A stretch of DNA of 52,283 nucleotides from JAHBXC01 sp964350875 (lineage in GTDB: Bacteria; Planctomycetota; Phycisphaerae; Phycisphaerales; UBA1924): NCBI GenBank assembly GCA_964350875.1, contig CAYGLT010000007.1, forward strand, positions 1 through 52,283, in the 5' to 3' direction. The translations under genes and the position numbers were made by a program. Each line of letters begins with the position of its first letter. Within the stretch, counting starts at the first letter, position 1. The notes beneath the pieces were generated by a model that saw only the letters and a program-made list of their open reading frames with translations, was not told the origin of the DNA and searched no databases. This document shows positions 17,496 through 26,541 of the stretch, piece by piece.

Positions 17496-17753
17496 ATGGT
17501 GTTCGACGAATCGGCCATCGATGTGGTGCGCACGGCGCTCATCGTGGTGATCAAGATCAGCGGGCCGATCCTCGCCGCCGGCGTGGTGATCGGTCTGCTC
17601 ATCAGCATCATCCAGTCGGTCACGCAGATCCAGGAGCAGACGCTGGTCTTCGTGCCCAAGATTTTCTCCATGCTCTTCGTCGCGATCCTGCTGATGCACT
17701 GGGTGGTCCAGCGCGTCGCGGACTTCACGGTCGAGATGTTCATGCTCCATTAG
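17496..17753 (+). CDS. fliQ: Flagellar export gate protein FliQ
   Basis: 85 residues, two membrane helices. Motifs: VVIKISGPILAAGVVIGLLI, SIIQSVTQIQEQTLVFVPKI, typical of FliQ/SctS (Q-x-x-T-Q-I-x-E-x-x-L-x-F-x-P-K). Starts 3 bases after the fliP stop; fliR follows after 9 bases. Confidence 0.97.
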   Translation: MVFDESAIDVVRTALIVVIKISGPILAAGVVIGLLISIIQSVTQIQEQTLVFVPKIFSMLFVAILLMHWVVQRVADFTVEMFMLH

Positions 17754-17762
17754 ACCCGCGTC

Positions 17763-18617
17763 ATGATGCCCGCCATCGAGCACATCCTGCCGCATGTCCC
17801 CGTGTTCCTCGCGGCGCTGTTCCGCATGCTCGGGCTGTTCATCGTTTCGCCCGGTCTGGGCGGCGGGACGATCCCCACGCCCGTCAAGATCCTCATCGCC
17901 GTCGCGCTCACGATGGTCATCTACCCGACGATCAACCTCGACGCGAATGTGCCGTTCCGCTTCGATCTCGTCGCGCTGGCGCCGATCTGCGCGACCGAGA
18001 CGCTCATCGGGTACACGATCGGGATGATCGCGAGCATGCCCATGATGGCCGTCCAGATGGGCGGCCTGGTGATGGGCCAGCAGATGGGCCTGGGTCTCGC
18101 GAACTTCTACAACCCCGCGATCGACACCGAGGGCGACATCATCGGGCAGATCCTGTTCTATGTCGCGCTCGGGGTGTTCCTCGCGCTGGGCGGTTTCGAC
18201 ATCCTGGTCTACTCGGTGGTGTCCTCGTTCGACCGAGTCGCGATCGGCGGATTTCTGCTCTCCCAGACACCGCTCGACACGATCGTTGCGGTCGTGCACA
18301 GCGGGTTCGAACTCGCGATCCGCGTCGCGATGCCCGTGATGTGCGTGTTGTTCATCGAGACGGTCGCCGTCGGCTTCATCATGAAGACGGTCCCTCAGTT
18401 GAATGTGCTCTCGTTCGGCTTCCCGATCCGCATCCTCGCGGGGATCTCCGCCGTGTACTTCTCGCTGACTTTCCTGAGCGAGACGATCGCGACGGATGTG
18501 CACGCCGCCGCCGATCGCGCGCTGGGGTGGGTGACCACGCTCGGGCCGCCAGGGGGCGCATCGATCGGGACGCCGCCGCTCGCCGATCCATCCACCATCG
18601 CCCAGGGCGGGAGTTGA
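17763..18617 (+). CDS. fliR: Flagellar export gate protein FliR
   Basis: 284 residues, about six membrane segments. It completes the FliPQR gate. Motifs: FLAALFRMLGLFIVSPGLGG, PTPVKILIAVALTMVIYPTI, TLIGYTIGMIASMPMMAVQM and GLANFYNPAID, followed by LSFGFPIRILAGISAVYFSL near the C-terminus, all characteristic. The start could also be the ATG three bases later (ATGATG). The last 30 residues are a Gly/Pro/Thr-rich tail. Three bases separate it from flhB. Confidence 0.95.
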   Translation: MMPAIEHILPHVPVFLAALFRMLGLFIVSPGLGGGTIPTPVKILIAVALTMVIYPTINLDANVPFRFDLVALAPICATETLIGYTIGMIASMPMMAVQMGGLVMGQQMGLGLANFYNPAIDTEGDIIGQILFYVALGVFLALGGFDILVYSVVSSFDRVAIGGFLLSQTPLDTIVAVVHSGFELAIRVAMPVMCVLFIETVAVGFIMKTVPQLNVLSFGFPIRILAGISAVYFSLTFLSETIATDVHAAADRALGWVTTLGPPGGASIGTPPLADPSTIAQGGS

Positions 18618-18620
18618 TCC

Positions 18621-19697
18621 ATGGCCGAAGACCTGGGCGAGAAAACCGAAGCCCCAACCAGCAAGCGGCTCAGCGACGCCCGCCAGCGCGGGCAGATCGC
18701 CAAGAGCACCGATCTCACTTCGGCCATGCTGCTGCTGGCGATCCTCATCATGCTCCTCGCCATCGGCGCGGGGTTCATCGAGCATTCGGCCGGCATGATC
18801 CGCACGACGCTCAGCGGTGAACTCATCGCGAGGAACTCGGTCGAGGGCGTGCCGGGCGGCGTTGACCTCATCCGCCGCCTGCTCGTCTCGGTGGTGAAGA
18901 TCGCGTGGCCTGCGCTCGCGATCGCGTTCGTCATCGCCTATCTGGTTCACTTCGTGCAGGTCGGCTGGCTCGTCTCGACGAAAGCGCTCGAGCCCAAGTT
19001 CAAGCAGTTCGACATCGTCAAAGGCATCGGCAAACTCTTCGCGAAGAAGAACCTCGTGAAGGGCGTCGTCAATGTCGCCAAACTCGCGCTGGTCGGCTCT
19101 GTCGGGGTGCTGTTCATCCGCGCGAATGTGCGCGAAGTTGCTTCGCTCCCGCTCCTGCACATCACGGGCGGCGTCGCCGCGGTCGCGCGGCTGATCGTCG
19201 AACTCGCGCTGTGGTGCCTGCTGCTCCTGCTCATCCTGGGGGTGATCGACTACCTCTACCAGCGGTGGCAGCACACGGAAGACCTCAAGATGACCAAGCA
19301 GGAGGTCAAGGACGAGCGCAAGAACATGGACGGCGACCCGTACATGAAGCGCCGCCAACTCGAGTTCGGCCGCGACATCCTGAACCAGCAGATCCGCAAG
19401 ACGGTCCCCGAGGCGGATGTCGTGGTGACAAACCCCACGCACTACGCGGTCGCGCTCCAGTACGAGCACGGGAAGATGCACGCCCCGCGCGTGGTGGCCA
19501 AGGGCGCCGACTTCATGGCCATGCAGATCCGGTACATCGCCGCGGCCAACGGCGTGCCGATCATCGAGCGCCCGCCGCTCGCCCGCGCGCTCTACAACAA
19601 GTGCGATGTCGGGCAGGAGATCCCGGTCGACGAATACGAGGCGGTCGCGGAACTGCTCGCGTATGTCTACCGGCTTGAAGGGAGGATGGCCTCGTGA
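18621..19697 (+). CDS. flhB: Flagellar export switch protein FlhB
   Basis: 358 residues. FlhB has four membrane helices and a cytoplasmic domain that cleaves itself at N-P-T-H; with FliK it switches export from hook to filament substrates. The opening EDLGEKTEAPTSKRLSDARQ is the family signature (E-K-T-E-x-P-T-x-K-x-x-x-x-A-R-x-x-G). The cleavage motif NPTH is at residues 271-274, followed by YAVALQYEHGKMHAPRVVAK and PIIERPPLARALYNKCDVGQ. All expected elements are present, so auto-cleavage should work. The stop overlaps the GTG start of flhA. Confidence 0.97.
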   Translation: MAEDLGEKTEAPTSKRLSDARQRGQIAKSTDLTSAMLLLAILIMLLAIGAGFIEHSAGMIRTTLSGELIARNSVEGVPGGVDLIRRLLVSVVKIAWPALAIAFVIAYLVHFVQVGWLVSTKALEPKFKQFDIVKGIGKLFAKKNLVKGVVNVAKLALVGSVGVLFIRANVREVASLPLLHITGGVAAVARLIVELALWCLLLLLILGVIDYLYQRWQHTEDLKMTKQEVKDERKNMDGDPYMKRRQLEFGRDILNQQIRKTVPEADVVVTNPTHYAVALQYEHGKMHAPRVVAKGADFMAMQIRYIAAANGVPIIERPPLARALYNKCDVGQEIPVDEYEAVAELLAYVYRLEGRMAS

Positions 19698-21880
19698 GCG
19701 CCGTCTCCACGGGATCGCTGATCGCCGCCGCCAACCAGCCCGCGTGGGTGAACGCGCTGGTCCGGTACAAGTCGCTGATCGTGCCCATCGCGATGGTCGC
19801 GATGATCGCGGTGATCGTCGTCCCGCTGCCTCCGTTCCTGATGGACATCCTGCTGTCCCTCAACATCACCATCGCCGCGGTGGTGCTGCTGACGGTCATC
19901 TATGTCGAGGAACCGCTCCAACTCTCGGTCTTTCCGTCGTTGCTGCTCTTTGTCACGCTGTTCCGACTCACGCTGAACATCGCGACCACGCGACTCATCC
20001 TCTCGGCCAACGCGTCCAGCGCCGAGGAGGCGACGGGCGTCGCCGGCCATGTCGTGCAGGCGTTCGGCGACTTCGTGGCCGGCTCGTCGATCATCGTCGG
20101 CGTCATCCTGTTCATCATCATCGTGATCGTGCAGTTCGTGGTCATCACGAAGGGCTCGACGCGCATCGGCGAGGTCGCCGCCCGCTTCACCCTCGACGCG
20201 ATGCCCGGCAAGCAACTCGCGATCGACGCCGACCTGAACGCGGGCATGATCGACGAACGCGAGGCCAAGAACCGCCGCGAGCGGCTCGGGCGCGAGGCGG
20301 ACTTCTTCGGCGCGATGGACGGCGCCGGCAAGTTCGTGCGCGGCGACGCCGTCGCGGGCATCATCATCACGCTCATCAACATCGGCGGCGGGTTCGCCAT
20401 CGGTGTCTTCGTGAACGGCTGGCCCGCGGCGGAGACCGCGCAGGTGTTTACGCGGCTGACGATCGGCGACGGGCTCGCGTCCCAACTCCCCGCGCTCATT
20501 ATCTCGATCGCCGCGGGTCTGCTCGTCACCCGATCGGGCTCGACGAAGTCGTCGCTGGGTGACGACCTTGTGCAACAGGTCACGGCGCGGCCGACGGCGC
20601 TGTTCATCACCTCCGGATTCCTGAGCGCGCTGGCGCTCACGCCGCTCCCCGCGTTCCCGCTGCTCATCGCCGCGGGCGCGCTGAGCACCATCGGCTGGAA
20701 GATGCGCAAGGGGCAGGCCAGGCAGGCGGAGCAGCAGGCGGAGAGAGCGGCATCCGAATCGGCGCCGCCCGCCGCCGAGCCCGCGAGCGTCGAGTCGCTC
20801 CTCAAGGTCGACGCAATGGAACTCGAGGTCGGCTACGGGCTGGTCCCGCTCGTCGACGCCAAGCAGGGGGGCGACCTGCTGGAGCGGATCTCCGCAACGC
20901 GGAGGCAGGTTGCGATCGAGATGGGTCTCGTCATGCCCCCGGTGCGCATCCGCGACAACATGTCGCTCGACGGGAGCGCGTACCGGATCAAGATCCGCGG
21001 CGCGGTCGTCGCCGAGGGCAGGACCGAGCCCAACAAACTGCTCGCGATCGACTCGGGGCTCACGAGCGGCGCGATCGACGGCGTGCCGACGCGCGAGCCG
21101 GCGTTCGGGCTCGACGCGTGGTGGATCGAGCCGTCGAGCAAGGCCCGCGCCGAGACCCTCAACTTCACGGTGGTCGACGCGACGAGCGTGCTCTCGACGC
21201 ACCTGACAGAAGTGGTCAAGGCGCACGCCGAGGAACTGCTCACGCGCGAAGAGGTCACGAACCTGCTCACCCAACTCAAGGAGAAGGCGCCCAAACTGGT
21301 CGAGGAGGTCGTCCCGGGCGTCATCAAGACGGGCGACCTGCAGACCGTGCTTCAGGCGCTGCTCCGCGAGCGCGTCCCGATCCGCGACATGGAGACGATC
21401 CTCGAGACTCTCGGCGACTGGGGCACGAAGACCAAGGACGCGGATGTGCTGGTCGAGTATGTCCGCCACGGCCTGCGCCGGGTGATCTGCCAGCAGCACA
21501 TCGCGCCCGCGAATCAACCGGGCGAGAAGCCCCGACTGGTCTGCGTCACGCTCGATCCTTCTTTGGAAGACCTGATCAGCGCCCATGTGGACCGCTCGGG
21601 CGGCGCAACGAGCATCAACATGCCGGCGCGCACGGCCAACGCCGTCGCGAGGGCCGTGATCGACGCCATCACCCCGGTGGTGAACGCCGGGCACGGGCCC
21701 GTGGTGATCGCGTCGCCGCAGGTCCGTGCGGTGGTCAGGCAGATCGTCCAGCCCCACCTGCCCAATGTGATCGTGCTCGGGTACAACGAGATCGTTCCGG
21801 AGATCGAGGTCGAATCGATGGGGCTGGTCGGCCCGCCGCCCGAGGCCGCCGGTCAGAGTCAGCAATCATCCGCGGCGTGA
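19694..21880 (+). CDS. flhA: Flagellar export gate protein FlhA
   Basis: 728 residues, GTG start overlapping flhB. FlhA is the nonameric proton-driven gate with eight N-terminal membrane helices and a cytoplasmic ring that binds chaperone-substrate complexes. Seen: LLFVTLFRLTLNIATTRLIL; the FHIPEP signature region RFTLDAMPGKQLAIDADLNA and GMIDEREAKNRR (about residues 158-200); LITRSG-like LLVTRSGSTKSSLG; and a full cytoplasmic part with GLVPLVDAKQGGDLLERISA, IVVPEIEVE-like end NEIVPEIEVESMGLVG. The linker between membrane and cytoplasmic parts is Ala/Glu-rich. Confidence 0.97.
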   Translation: MSAVSTGSLIAAANQPAWVNALVRYKSLIVPIAMVAMIAVIVVPLPPFLMDILLSLNITIAAVVLLTVIYVEEPLQLSVFPSLLLFVTLFRLTLNIATTRLILSANASSAEEATGVAGHVVQAFGDFVAGSSIIVGVILFIIIVIVQFVVITKGSTRIGEVAARFTLDAMPGKQLAIDADLNAGMIDEREAKNRRERLGREADFFGAMDGAGKFVRGDAVAGIIITLINIGGGFAIGVFVNGWPAAETAQVFTRLTIGDGLASQLPALIISIAAGLLVTRSGSTKSSLGDDLVQQVTARPTALFITSGFLSALALTPLPAFPLLIAAGALSTIGWKMRKGQARQAEQQAERAASESAPPAAEPASVESLLKVDAMELEVGYGLVPLVDAKQGGDLLERISATRRQVAIEMGLVMPPVRIRDNMSLDGSAYRIKIRGAVVAEGRTEPNKLLAIDSGLTSGAIDGVPTREPAFGLDAWWIEPSSKARAETLNFTVVDATSVLSTHLTEVVKAHAEELLTREEVTNLLTQLKEKAPKLVEEVVPGVIKTGDLQTVLQALLRERVPIRDMETILETLGDWGTKTKDADVLVEYVRHGLRRVICQQHIAPANQPGEKPRLVCVTLDPSLEDLISAHVDRSGGATSINMPARTANAVARAVIDAITPVVNAGHGPVVIASPQVRAVVRQIVQPHLPNVIVLGYNEIVPEIEVESMGLVGPPPEAAGQSQQSSAA

Positions 21881-21931
21881 TGCTGCACAAAGCCGCGAAT
21901 TGTCGATACACTCGGCGAGATGACAGGCATC

Positions 21932-21949
21932 GGCGGCGCTAAAGCCGCC
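21932..21949 (+). terminator. Hairpin between flhA and flhF
   Basis: GGCGGC and GCCGCC (6 bp) enclose the 6-base loop GCTAAA in the 143-base gap after flhA. There is no T tract. It may mark a processing or attenuation point between the export-gate genes and the flhF-flhG-fliA group; weak evidence. Confidence 0.3.
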
Positions 21950-22023
21950 CGGGACGGTCGGAGACCTCCCGCGAACCCAACGCTCACGGCGGTCGAGAGC
22001 GGGAACGGATGCAGGGAGCCAGG

Positions 22024-23385
22024 ATGGCCGACATGTCCCTGAGGACATACCGCGCTCGAACCGTCGGGGACGCCCTCGTCGAGATCAAACGCGATCTCGG
22101 TTCGGACGCTGTCATTCTTCATACGCGTCACACACGCGCGAGCGGCCTGCTCGGCTTGCTGTCCAAGCCCGTCGTGGAGATCACCGCGACTTCCGCCGCG
22201 AACCTGACGCCCAAGCATGATCGAACGCCGAGGAACAACGCGGCCGGCGCGCCGATGTCGCCGCGCATGGCGATGAACGGCGCTCAGCCCGCCCAGCCCA
22301 ACTCCGGCGCGGCCCTCGCCGACCGTTTGCGCAGCGCGTACGGCCAGTCGGACCGCTCGAGCGCCGGGCCCGCCGTCGCCGAGCCCGAAACGAAGGCGGA
22401 CCGGGTCGATCCTGTCGCGAACGGCCGGGCGCTCGCGGCCGCGATGGCCACCCGGGCGCCCTTCGCGCCGACGGACACCAACGCCGTCCACGCGCTGGAG
22501 GGCGAACTCGCGTCGATCAAGTCGATGATGAACCAGGTGCTGGCGAGGACGACCGGCTCGGCGGCGCCGACCGCGCCGGAACTGCTCCAGCGCCGGTATA
22601 TGAGGATGCTCGACGCGGATGTCGCGTCGGACATCGCCGATGAAGTGGTCGCGCAGGTGCGCGACGACCTGACCCGCGACGAATTGACCCAGGACGCTGT
22701 GGTCCATACGGCCGCGCTGCGCCGGCTGTCCTCGTTCGTTCGCGTCGCGGACGACTCCGCGTTCCTCAAGCCGCGCAAGCCCAGTGATCCCCCCAGGCGC
22801 ATCGCGCTGGTCGGTCCGACGGGCGTGGGCAAGACCACGACCATCGCCAAACTCGCGGCGACGCACAAACTCCGGCACGGCCTGAAGGTGGGGCTGGTGA
22901 CGGCGGACACCTACCGCATCGCGGCGGTCGATCAACTGCGCACCTACGCCAACATCATCGGACTGCCGTTGAAAGTCGCGGTGACCCCGACCGAGATGGC
23001 CGCGGCGTGCGATTCGTTCCACGATTGCGACCTCATCCTGCTCGACACCGCCGGCCGCGCCCCGACCGACGCCGATCGGCTCGACGAACTCCGCGCGATG
23101 CTCGACGCGGCCAAGCCCCACGAGACGCACCTCGTGCTGAGCAGCACGACGAGCCAGAAGGTGATGCTCCAGGTTGCAGAGCGCTTCGCGCTCGTCGGCC
23201 CGAACCGCGTGATCTTCACGAAACTCGACGAGGCGGCCAACTTCGGCACGCTGGTGAATGTGGCGCGGGCGATCGACGCGAACATCAGTTATCTCACGAC
23301 CGGACAGGAAGTTCCGGATCGCATCGAGCATTGTCGGGCGGATCGGATCGCAAGGTTGATCCTTGAAGGGCAGGCGGTCCGGTGA
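22024..23385 (+). CDS. flhF: Flagellar placement GTPase FlhF
   Basis: 453 residues with the ATG at 22024, which has GGAG six bases upstream (an ATG 15 bases earlier overlaps this site). FlhF is an SRP-type GTPase that fixes where the first flagellar parts assemble, usually a pole. It opens LRTYRARTVGDALVEIKRDL and LGSDAVILHTR, the typical FlhF N-terminus. A variable linker follows, then the NG domain with GPTGVGKTT (residues 264-272), DTYRIAAVDQL, LLDTAGR and FTKLDE. Placement near the pole or at a defined site is inferred from the family. flhG starts in an overlapping GTGA. Confidence 0.96.
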   Translation: MADMSLRTYRARTVGDALVEIKRDLGSDAVILHTRHTRASGLLGLLSKPVVEITATSAANLTPKHDRTPRNNAAGAPMSPRMAMNGAQPAQPNSGAALADRLRSAYGQSDRSSAGPAVAEPETKADRVDPVANGRALAAAMATRAPFAPTDTNAVHALEGELASIKSMMNQVLARTTGSAAPTAPELLQRRYMRMLDADVASDIADEVVAQVRDDLTRDELTQDAVVHTAALRRLSSFVRVADDSAFLKPRKPSDPPRRIALVGPTGVGKTTTIAKLAATHKLRHGLKVGLVTADTYRIAAVDQLRTYANIIGLPLKVAVTPTEMAAACDSFHDCDLILLDTAGRAPTDADRLDELRAMLDAAKPHETHLVLSSTTSQKVMLQVAERFALVGPNRVIFTKLDEAANFGTLVNVARAIDANISYLTTGQEVPDRIEHCRADRIARLILEGQAVR

Positions 23386-24410
23386 CCGCCACGCCACGAG
23401 TGGGCGGCGCCGACGATCAGGCCGCGGCCCTTCGGCGGTTGATGGCCTCGCTCGAAGCCACCGCGGCGCGCATCGACCCGCCCGCGCGCACCGTCGAGGT
23501 CAGTGCGCCCGAGCCGGAGCCCCAGCGCGAGGCGCACGCGATCGCGATCGCGTCGGGCAAGGGCGGCGTGGGCAAGACCAACATCTGTGTGAACCTCGCG
23601 GTCGCGATGGCCGCTCGAGGCGCGCGGGTCGTGCTGCTCGACGCCGACCTCGGTCTGGCCAACGCGGATGTCCTTTGCGGCGTGCGCGTGCACGGCCACC
23701 TGGGGCATGTGCTGGCCGGGTCACGGACCGTGGACGAGATCACCGTCGAAACCCCCGGGGGCTTCCGGCTCATTCCGGGCGCCGCGGGCATCGCCTCGCT
23801 CGCCGACGCGTCCGAACACTCCGTGGAAGCGCTCATGGAACGCGTCGGCGGGATCGATCAGGGCGCGGATGTCCTCCTGATCGATTGCGGCGCTGGCATT
23901 GGGCGCACCGTGCTCTCGTTCCTCGCCGCCGCCGATCGTTGCCTCGTCGTGACCACTCCCGAGCCGACGGCCATCACCGACGCTTATGCGCTCATCAAGG
24001 TCGCGGTCGGTTCCGGCGCATCGACCGGCGAGCGACTTCCCCGGATCGACGCCAAGCGATTGGGCCTGGTGGTGAACATGGCCGACGACGCGCGCGAGGC
24101 CATGGCCGCACAGGAACGCATCGCCGGCGTATGCGAACGATTCCTCGGTGTGCGGCCTTTGCTCGCGGGCTGGACGCCCCGCGATGAAGCCGTGCACCGC
24201 GCCGTCCGGGCGCGGGCGCCGTTCATGCTTGAACGCTCGAAGTCGCCCGTTGGTCAGCGCATCGACTTGCTGGCCCGTGACTTGCTGGCAGGAGTTCCGA
24301 TCGAGGCCCGACCGTCCGGGAATGCCCGCGGCGGGTTCATCCGGCGGCTCTTGAGTCTCCCGTCGCGCAATCGCGGCGCGGAGAAGGCAAATTCCGCAAG
24401 GACGGCTTAA
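23382..24410 (+). CDS. flhG: Flagellar number regulator FlhG (MinD-like ATPase)
   Basis: 342 residues, GTG start overlapping flhF. FlhG (FleN/YlxH) is a MinD-type ATPase that stimulates FlhF GTPase activity and limits flagellar number. Deviant Walker A SGKGGVGKTN with the signature lysine at residues 60 and 65; VVLLDADLGLANADVLCG (Walker A' region); VLLIDCGAGIGRTVLSFLAA; and TTPEPTAITDAYALIK, all strongly matching FlhG. The C-terminal part ends in a basic, Gly/Arg-rich stretch (GGFIRRLLSLPSRN) instead of a clear amphipathic membrane-targeting helix. The N-terminal 45 residues may contain the FlhF-activating segment. Confidence 0.95.
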   Translation: MTATPRVGGADDQAAALRRLMASLEATAARIDPPARTVEVSAPEPEPQREAHAIAIASGKGGVGKTNICVNLAVAMAARGARVVLLDADLGLANADVLCGVRVHGHLGHVLAGSRTVDEITVETPGGFRLIPGAAGIASLADASEHSVEALMERVGGIDQGADVLLIDCGAGIGRTVLSFLAAADRCLVVTTPEPTAITDAYALIKVAVGSGASTGERLPRIDAKRLGLVVNMADDAREAMAAQERIAGVCERFLGVRPLLAGWTPRDEAVHRAVRARAPFMLERSKSPVGQRIDLLARDLLAGVPIEARPSGNARGGFIRRLLSLPSRNRGAEKANSARTA

Positions 24411-24476
24411 GCCGCGTCGTCGATCGTCCGATTCCTATCCGGCCGGCGGCGTGCCCGCGGCGGAGAGGGATCGAGA

Positions 24477-24788
24477 GTGAATCCAACCATCAAGGGAATT
24501 CCCGGCCGACTTGTCGCGTGCTGCATGGCGTCTTCCGCCTTCGCGGTCGCGATCCTCACCGGGCTCTTCGTGGGCAGCGACCTGAACTCGGCGATCTCGA
24601 AGGCGCTCGCCGCGATGGTCGTCTGCTATGTCGTCGGCCGCGTGGTTGGGATGGCGATCGAAGCGATCATCGCCGAACGGGTCGTCGCCGAGCAGGACAT
24701 TGACCGTCCCGAGCGCGCCGCGCCGGACATCGCCGGAAAGATCGAGCCCGGCGTCGCGCCGAGCGCCAACCGAACGCAAGCCGCCTGA
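24477..24788 (+). CDS. Small two-helix membrane protein of unknown function
   Basis: 103 residues, GTG start with GGAGAGGG about 8 bases upstream. Two hydrophobic segments (about 12-30, LVACCMASSAFAVAILTGLF, and 41-60, ALAAMVVCYVVGRVVGMAIE) are followed by a charged tail rich in A, E, P and R. I do not recognise a family. It lies between flhG and fliA, so it is probably co-transcribed with the flagellar genes. A similar small membrane protein near fliA is not a standard part of flagellar operons that I know. Confidence 0.6.
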   Translation: MNPTIKGIPGRLVACCMASSAFAVAILTGLFVGSDLNSAISKALAAMVVCYVVGRVVGMAIEAIIAERVVAEQDIDRPERAAPDIAGKIEPGVAPSANRTQAA

Positions 24789-24834
24789 AGGTGAAAAAAA
24801 GCAAAAGTTATGAGACTTCTACCCCATTCTCATC

Positions 24835-24862
24835 TTGTGCATTGTGAAGCGCTTTGTATACT
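24835..24862 (+). promoter_or_regulatory. Sigma-70-type promoter before fliA
   Basis: TTGTGC (24835-24840) and TATACT (24857-24862) are spaced by 16 bases. The preceding 45 bases (24791-24834) are unusually A/T-rich for this genome, with AAAAAAA at 24794-24800, like an UP element. Transcription would start about 24869 and give a leader of about 110 bases, so fliA can probably be expressed independently of the upstream operon. Confidence 0.65.
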
Positions 24863-24982
24863 GCGGGCCGTATCGGCGGCCCACGGATGGGCGCGCGCAC
24901 TCCTCGCCACCCCGATCACCATGATCGCGGCCCCGGCGACGGACCTCTTTCCCCAGCGGTCCTGATGGTCAAGGAGAGGACC

Positions 24983-25921
24983 ATGCCGACGAGCGTCAAA
25001 GCACCGAGTCCGAAATCGTCCGCGAAAAAGGCCCCGAGCGCCACGGTCGCGCACCCCGCCGCCGCTCCCGCTCCCAAGGCCAAGCCGGGCAAGCCCAAGA
25101 AGGGAATCTCGTTCCCTCCCGAGGCGGAAATCACCCGCGAAGCACTCGACTCGATCGAGCCGCGCGACATCTGGGTTCACTTCCAGAAGACCAAGTCGCT
25201 CGCGATCCGGAACTACTTCCTTGAGCGGTTCATGCACCTCGTGCGGTACAACGCCGAGCGCATCCACACCCGCCTCCCCGACGAAGTCGATGTCGATGAC
25301 CTCGTGCAGGCCGGCCTCTTCGGCCTCAAGGACGCCATCGAATCCTTCGAACTCGATCGCGGTGTGAAGTTCGAGACCTACTGCGCCTCGCGCATCCGCG
25401 GCGCCATCCTCGACGAACTCCGCTCCATGGACTGGGTCCCGCGCCTCGTCCGCCAGCGCTCCTCGAAGGTCTCCAAGGCGCGCAACGAGTTCCTCCTCGC
25501 CAACGGCCGCGCGCCGACCGAGAACGAACTCGCCGAGATGCTCGGCGCCGACAACGAGGAGTACAAGAAACTCAACCGCGACTCCCGCGCCGTGGGCGTC
25601 TTCTCGCTCTCGCGCAAAGTCGTGGGGGGCGACAGCAGCCGCGAACTCCACGAGATCGATGTCATCCGCGATGACACCCAGAGCAACCCCCTCACCGAGG
25701 CCCAGCGCAACGACCTGCGCAACCTCATCACCAAGGGGCTCTCCCGCGCCGAGCGCCTGATCATCATCCTCTACTACTTCGAGGAGATGACCATGAAGGA
25801 GATCGGGGCCACCCTCGACCTCTCCGAGTCGCGCGTCTCCCAGATGCACTCCTCGATCCTCGCCCGCCTCAAGGCCCAGATGCAGCACCGCGAGCGCGAG
25901 TTCGAGCCCGTCGAGGCCTGA
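24983..25921 (+). CDS. fliA: Flagellar sigma factor FliA/WhiG (sigma-28 type)
   Basis: 312 residues with the ATG at 24983, directly after AAGGAGAGG. Residues 1-48 are a Lys/Ala/Pro-rich extension. Then sigma region 2 (IRNYFLERFMHLVRYNAERI, DVDDLVQAGLFGLKDAIESF, FETYCASRIRGAILDELRSM), region 3 (RNEFLLANGRAPTENELAEM) and region 4 with the helix-turn-helix MTMKEIGATLDLSESRVSQM near the C-terminus. RGAILDELR and WVPR are characteristic of the FliA/WhiG group rather than RpoD or ECF factors. It directs late genes (filament, often motor). No anti-sigma FlgM gene is visible in the window. Confidence 0.94.
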   Translation: MPTSVKAPSPKSSAKKAPSATVAHPAAAPAPKAKPGKPKKGISFPPEAEITREALDSIEPRDIWVHFQKTKSLAIRNYFLERFMHLVRYNAERIHTRLPDEVDVDDLVQAGLFGLKDAIESFELDRGVKFETYCASRIRGAILDELRSMDWVPRLVRQRSSKVSKARNEFLLANGRAPTENELAEMLGADNEEYKKLNRDSRAVGVFSLSRKVVGGDSSRELHEIDVIRDDTQSNPLTEAQRNDLRNLITKGLSRAERLIIILYYFEEMTMKEIGATLDLSESRVSQMHSSILARLKAQMQHREREFEPVEA

Positions 25922-25949
25922 TCGCCGCGGCACAACCATCGACTTTCCC

Positions 25950-25980
25950 CCGCCCGCGTCGAACGATGCGGGCGGCTTTC
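25950..25980 (+). terminator. Intrinsic terminator after fliA
   Basis: An 8-11 bp GC-rich stem (CCGCCCGC...GCGGGCGG, extendable inward with one G-T pair) followed by CTTTC and then the assembly gap. It closes the flagellar operon. Confidence 0.65.
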
Positions 25981-26080
25981 NNNNNNNNNNNNNNNNNNNN
26001 NNNNNNNNNNNNNNNNNNNNNNNNNNNNNNNNNNNNNNNNNNNNNNNNNNNNNNNNNNNNNNNNNNNNNNNNNNNNNNNN
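25981..26080. other. Assembly gap (100 N) before folK
   Basis: A 100-N placeholder that begins right after a strong hairpin and removes the folK start region. The flanks do not match each other. The hairpin may have hindered sequencing or assembly. Confidence 0.99.
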
Positions 26081-26541
26081 ACCTGGGCGATCGCGCCGAG
26101 ACCATCCGCGGCGCAATCGAACTGCTCGACGCCGAGCCTCGCGTCGCCGTGCGAGCGATCTCATCGCTCGTCGAGACGCCCGCGCTCACGCTCCCCGGCG
26201 CACCCGCGCAGCCGAACTACCTCAACGGCGCAATCGTGGTTGAGACGAACCTCCCGCCGCGCGACCTGCTCGACACGCTCCTGCGCGTCGAACGCGCCCT
26301 GGGCCGCGATCGGTCCAGCGGCGAGCGCTGGGCGCCGCGCACCATCGACCTTGACCTGCTGCTCTACGGCGACGCAGTCATCGACGAGGACGGGCTGGTC
26401 GTCCCTCACCCGAGGATGCACGAGCGCGACTTCGTGCTCGGCCCGCTCGCCGAGGTGGCGGCGGACGCGATCCATCCGACCATGAAGAGCACGGTGCGCG
26501 AGTTGTGGGATCGACTGCGCGGCGAGATCACTCCACGCTGA
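26081..26541 (+). CDS. folK: HPPK (FolK), 5' end lost in assembly gap
   Basis: 2-amino-4-hydroxy-6-hydroxymethyl-dihydropteridine pyrophosphokinase transfers pyrophosphate from ATP to the pterin in folate synthesis. About 152 residues are visible; the first two bases after the gap plus the frame give N-L-G-D-R, the remainder of the family's G-S-N-L-G-D-R start, so only about ten residues are missing. Seen: the pterin loop region QPNYLNGAIVVET, then RTIDLDLLLYGDAVIDEDGL and HPRMHERDFVLGPLAEVA, the HPPK signatures. The stop overlaps the end of the oppositely oriented DUF4139 gene by 14 bases. Confidence 0.93.
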
